Source: Chloroflexota bacterium (GTDB lineage: Bacteria > Chloroflexota > UBA5177 > JANWHV01). Taken from it: a stretch of 6,898 nt of DNA. The DNA lies in the NCBI GenBank assembly GCA_025450375.1, contig JANWHO010000322.1, positions 1-6,898 on the forward strand. Direction: 5' to 3'. Shown piece by piece: positions 6,257-6,898 of the stretch. Position numbers and translations under genes: made by a program. Below the pieces are notes generated by a model. It was not told where the DNA came from, did no database searches, and was given only the letters and a program-made list of their open reading frames with translations. How positions within the stretch are numbered: the stretch's first letter is position 1; every line of letters begins with the position of its first letter.

Positions 6257-6898
6257 TTAGGCCAGTTTGAACGGCACTCCAGCCTCGTCCGCTAGCCGCG
6301 CCAGATCGGCGAGGACGACCGGCAACAAGGGAATCCCGTCCCGTTGGCGCCGCTGGGTCTCCTCGGCTTCCTTCTCGCCGGGGATATAGATACGCTCCCG
6401 GCCCGGTACCTTTTTGGCGGAACGGATTTCTTGCAGCAGTTGCTCGCTGTCCGCGATAAACTCTTCCCAGGGTCGGAAGCAGTCGACCCGCATGGCCAGG
6501 AAGCAGTGCCCGAGATTGGCCCCGGATGACCCGTACACATGGCGACCCCAGGCGGCGCCGGCCAATGGCCCGCAGAGGAGATCCGCCAGGAGGCCCACTC
6601 CATAGCCCTTGTGGCCGCCCAAGGTCTCGCCCGCTCCCCCTACCGGCAAGAGCGCATGTCCGCGCCGTGCGATCAGGCCGGCAATCAAGGTATCCGCGTC
6701 CGTCGTGATCGCGCCCTCCGGATCGATCCCCCAACCGGAGGGAATGGGCTTTCCTTCCCGTTGCATCTGCTCGATTCGGCCCCGCGCGGCGGTGCTGGTG
6801 GCCATATCGAGGACAAACGGGCAGGGTCCGCCGGTGGGCATGGCGATGGCGAGCGGATTGGTCCCGTACATCGGCTCCGCCGCGAAGGTTGGCGCCAC
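6257..6898 (-). CDS. Ldh2-family (malate/L-lactate/ureidoglycolate) dehydrogenase, C-terminal part, truncated by window edge
   Basis: The frame is open to the right edge. The codon at the edge (GTG) is internal Val, so the N-terminus and true start lie outside. About 213 of the roughly 330-360 residues normal for the family are visible. These cytoplasmic enzymes oxidise 2-hydroxy acids, or reduce related keto or imino acids, with NAD(P). Family motifs in order within the visible part are GTNPLAIAMPT (12-22), FVLDMATSTAARGRIE (28-43) in the nucleotide-binding core, GKPIPSGWGID (49-59), GGAGETLGGHKGYGVGLLAD (87-106), GHCFLAMRVDCF (130-141) and the C-terminal GRERIYIPGE (166-175). The catalytic N-terminal portion is absent, so the substrate cannot be chosen among malate, lactate, ureidoglycolate, sulfolactate or delta-piperideine-2-carboxylate types. 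It ends 128 nt before the preferred pit start with no visible terminator, so read-through into pit is possible. Confidence 0.88.
   Translation of the reverse strand: MAPTFAAEPMYGTNPLAIAMPTGGPCPFVLDMATSTAARGRIEQMQREGKPIPSGWGIDPEGAITTDADTLIAGLIARRGHALLPVGGAGETLGGHKGYGVGLLADLLCGPLAGAAWGRHVYGSSGANLGHCFLAMRVDCFRPWEEFIADSEQLLQEIRSAKKVPGRERIYIPGEKEAEETQRRQRDGIPLLPVVLADLARLADEAGVPFKLA

Noticed and set aside
6186..6734. 182-aa open frame on - strand
   Set aside because: Alternate frame of the Ldh2-type gene, which shows conserved motifs throughout; low-complexity Gly/Arg composition.
1..6898. Search for CRISPR arrays, insertion sequence ends, tRNA genes, retron or phage-defence modules
   Set aside because: No repeat-spacer periodicity, no transposase or reverse transcriptase motifs, no cloverleaf sequence. 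The coding content is ordinary transport and metabolism.

Overview
The window is GC-rich, gene-dense bacterial DNA of ordinary chromosomal character. Short AT-rich islands occur only in the gaps upstream of operons. Nothing visible fixes the phylum. The solute-binding protein has a plain signal peptide without a lipobox cysteine, which fits a free periplasmic protein of a diderm better than the lipid-anchored form usual in Gram-positive bacteria, but this is weak evidence. No tRNA, rRNA, CRISPR array, insertion sequence or phage gene was seen.

Layout, left to right. Positions 1-288 (+) hold the 3' part of an XRE-type (Cro/CI-like) regulator whose N-terminus lies outside the window. A perfect 18-bp hairpin at 337-380 sits in the convergent gap after it. 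Positions 398-4323 (-) hold a three-gene ABC import operon transcribed in the order binding protein, fused double-domain permease, ATPase. The genes are packed with a 1-nt gap and a 20-nt overlap. The architecture is that of ferric-iron FbpABC/SfuABC importers, with 2-aminoethylphosphonate-type importers as the main alternative. The 170-nt gap upstream (4324-4493) holds a credible sigma-70-like promoter and an AT-rich imperfect dyad. Positions 4494-6129 (-) hold a two-gene phosphate unit: a PiT-family inorganic phosphate permease followed 4 nt later by a DUF47 (PhoU-like) partner. The gap upstream (6130-6256) carries a good promoter and three TT-starting hexamers spaced 10-11 nt, resembling a PHO box. 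Positions 6257-6898 (-) hold the C-terminal part of an Ldh2-type (malate/lactate/ureidoglycolate dehydrogenase) NAD(P)-dependent oxidoreductase that continues past the right edge.

The window mainly encodes nutrient uptake: a high-affinity ABC importer, probably for Fe(III), beside an ion-coupled phosphate carrier with its usual accessory protein. Each unit appears to have its own promoter, so they are probably regulated separately. I found no convincing undescribed system. The points most worth a second look are the altered ligand set of the iron-type binding protein, the possible PHO-box array before pit, the strong hairpin at the convergent junction, and the truncated regulator at the left edge.
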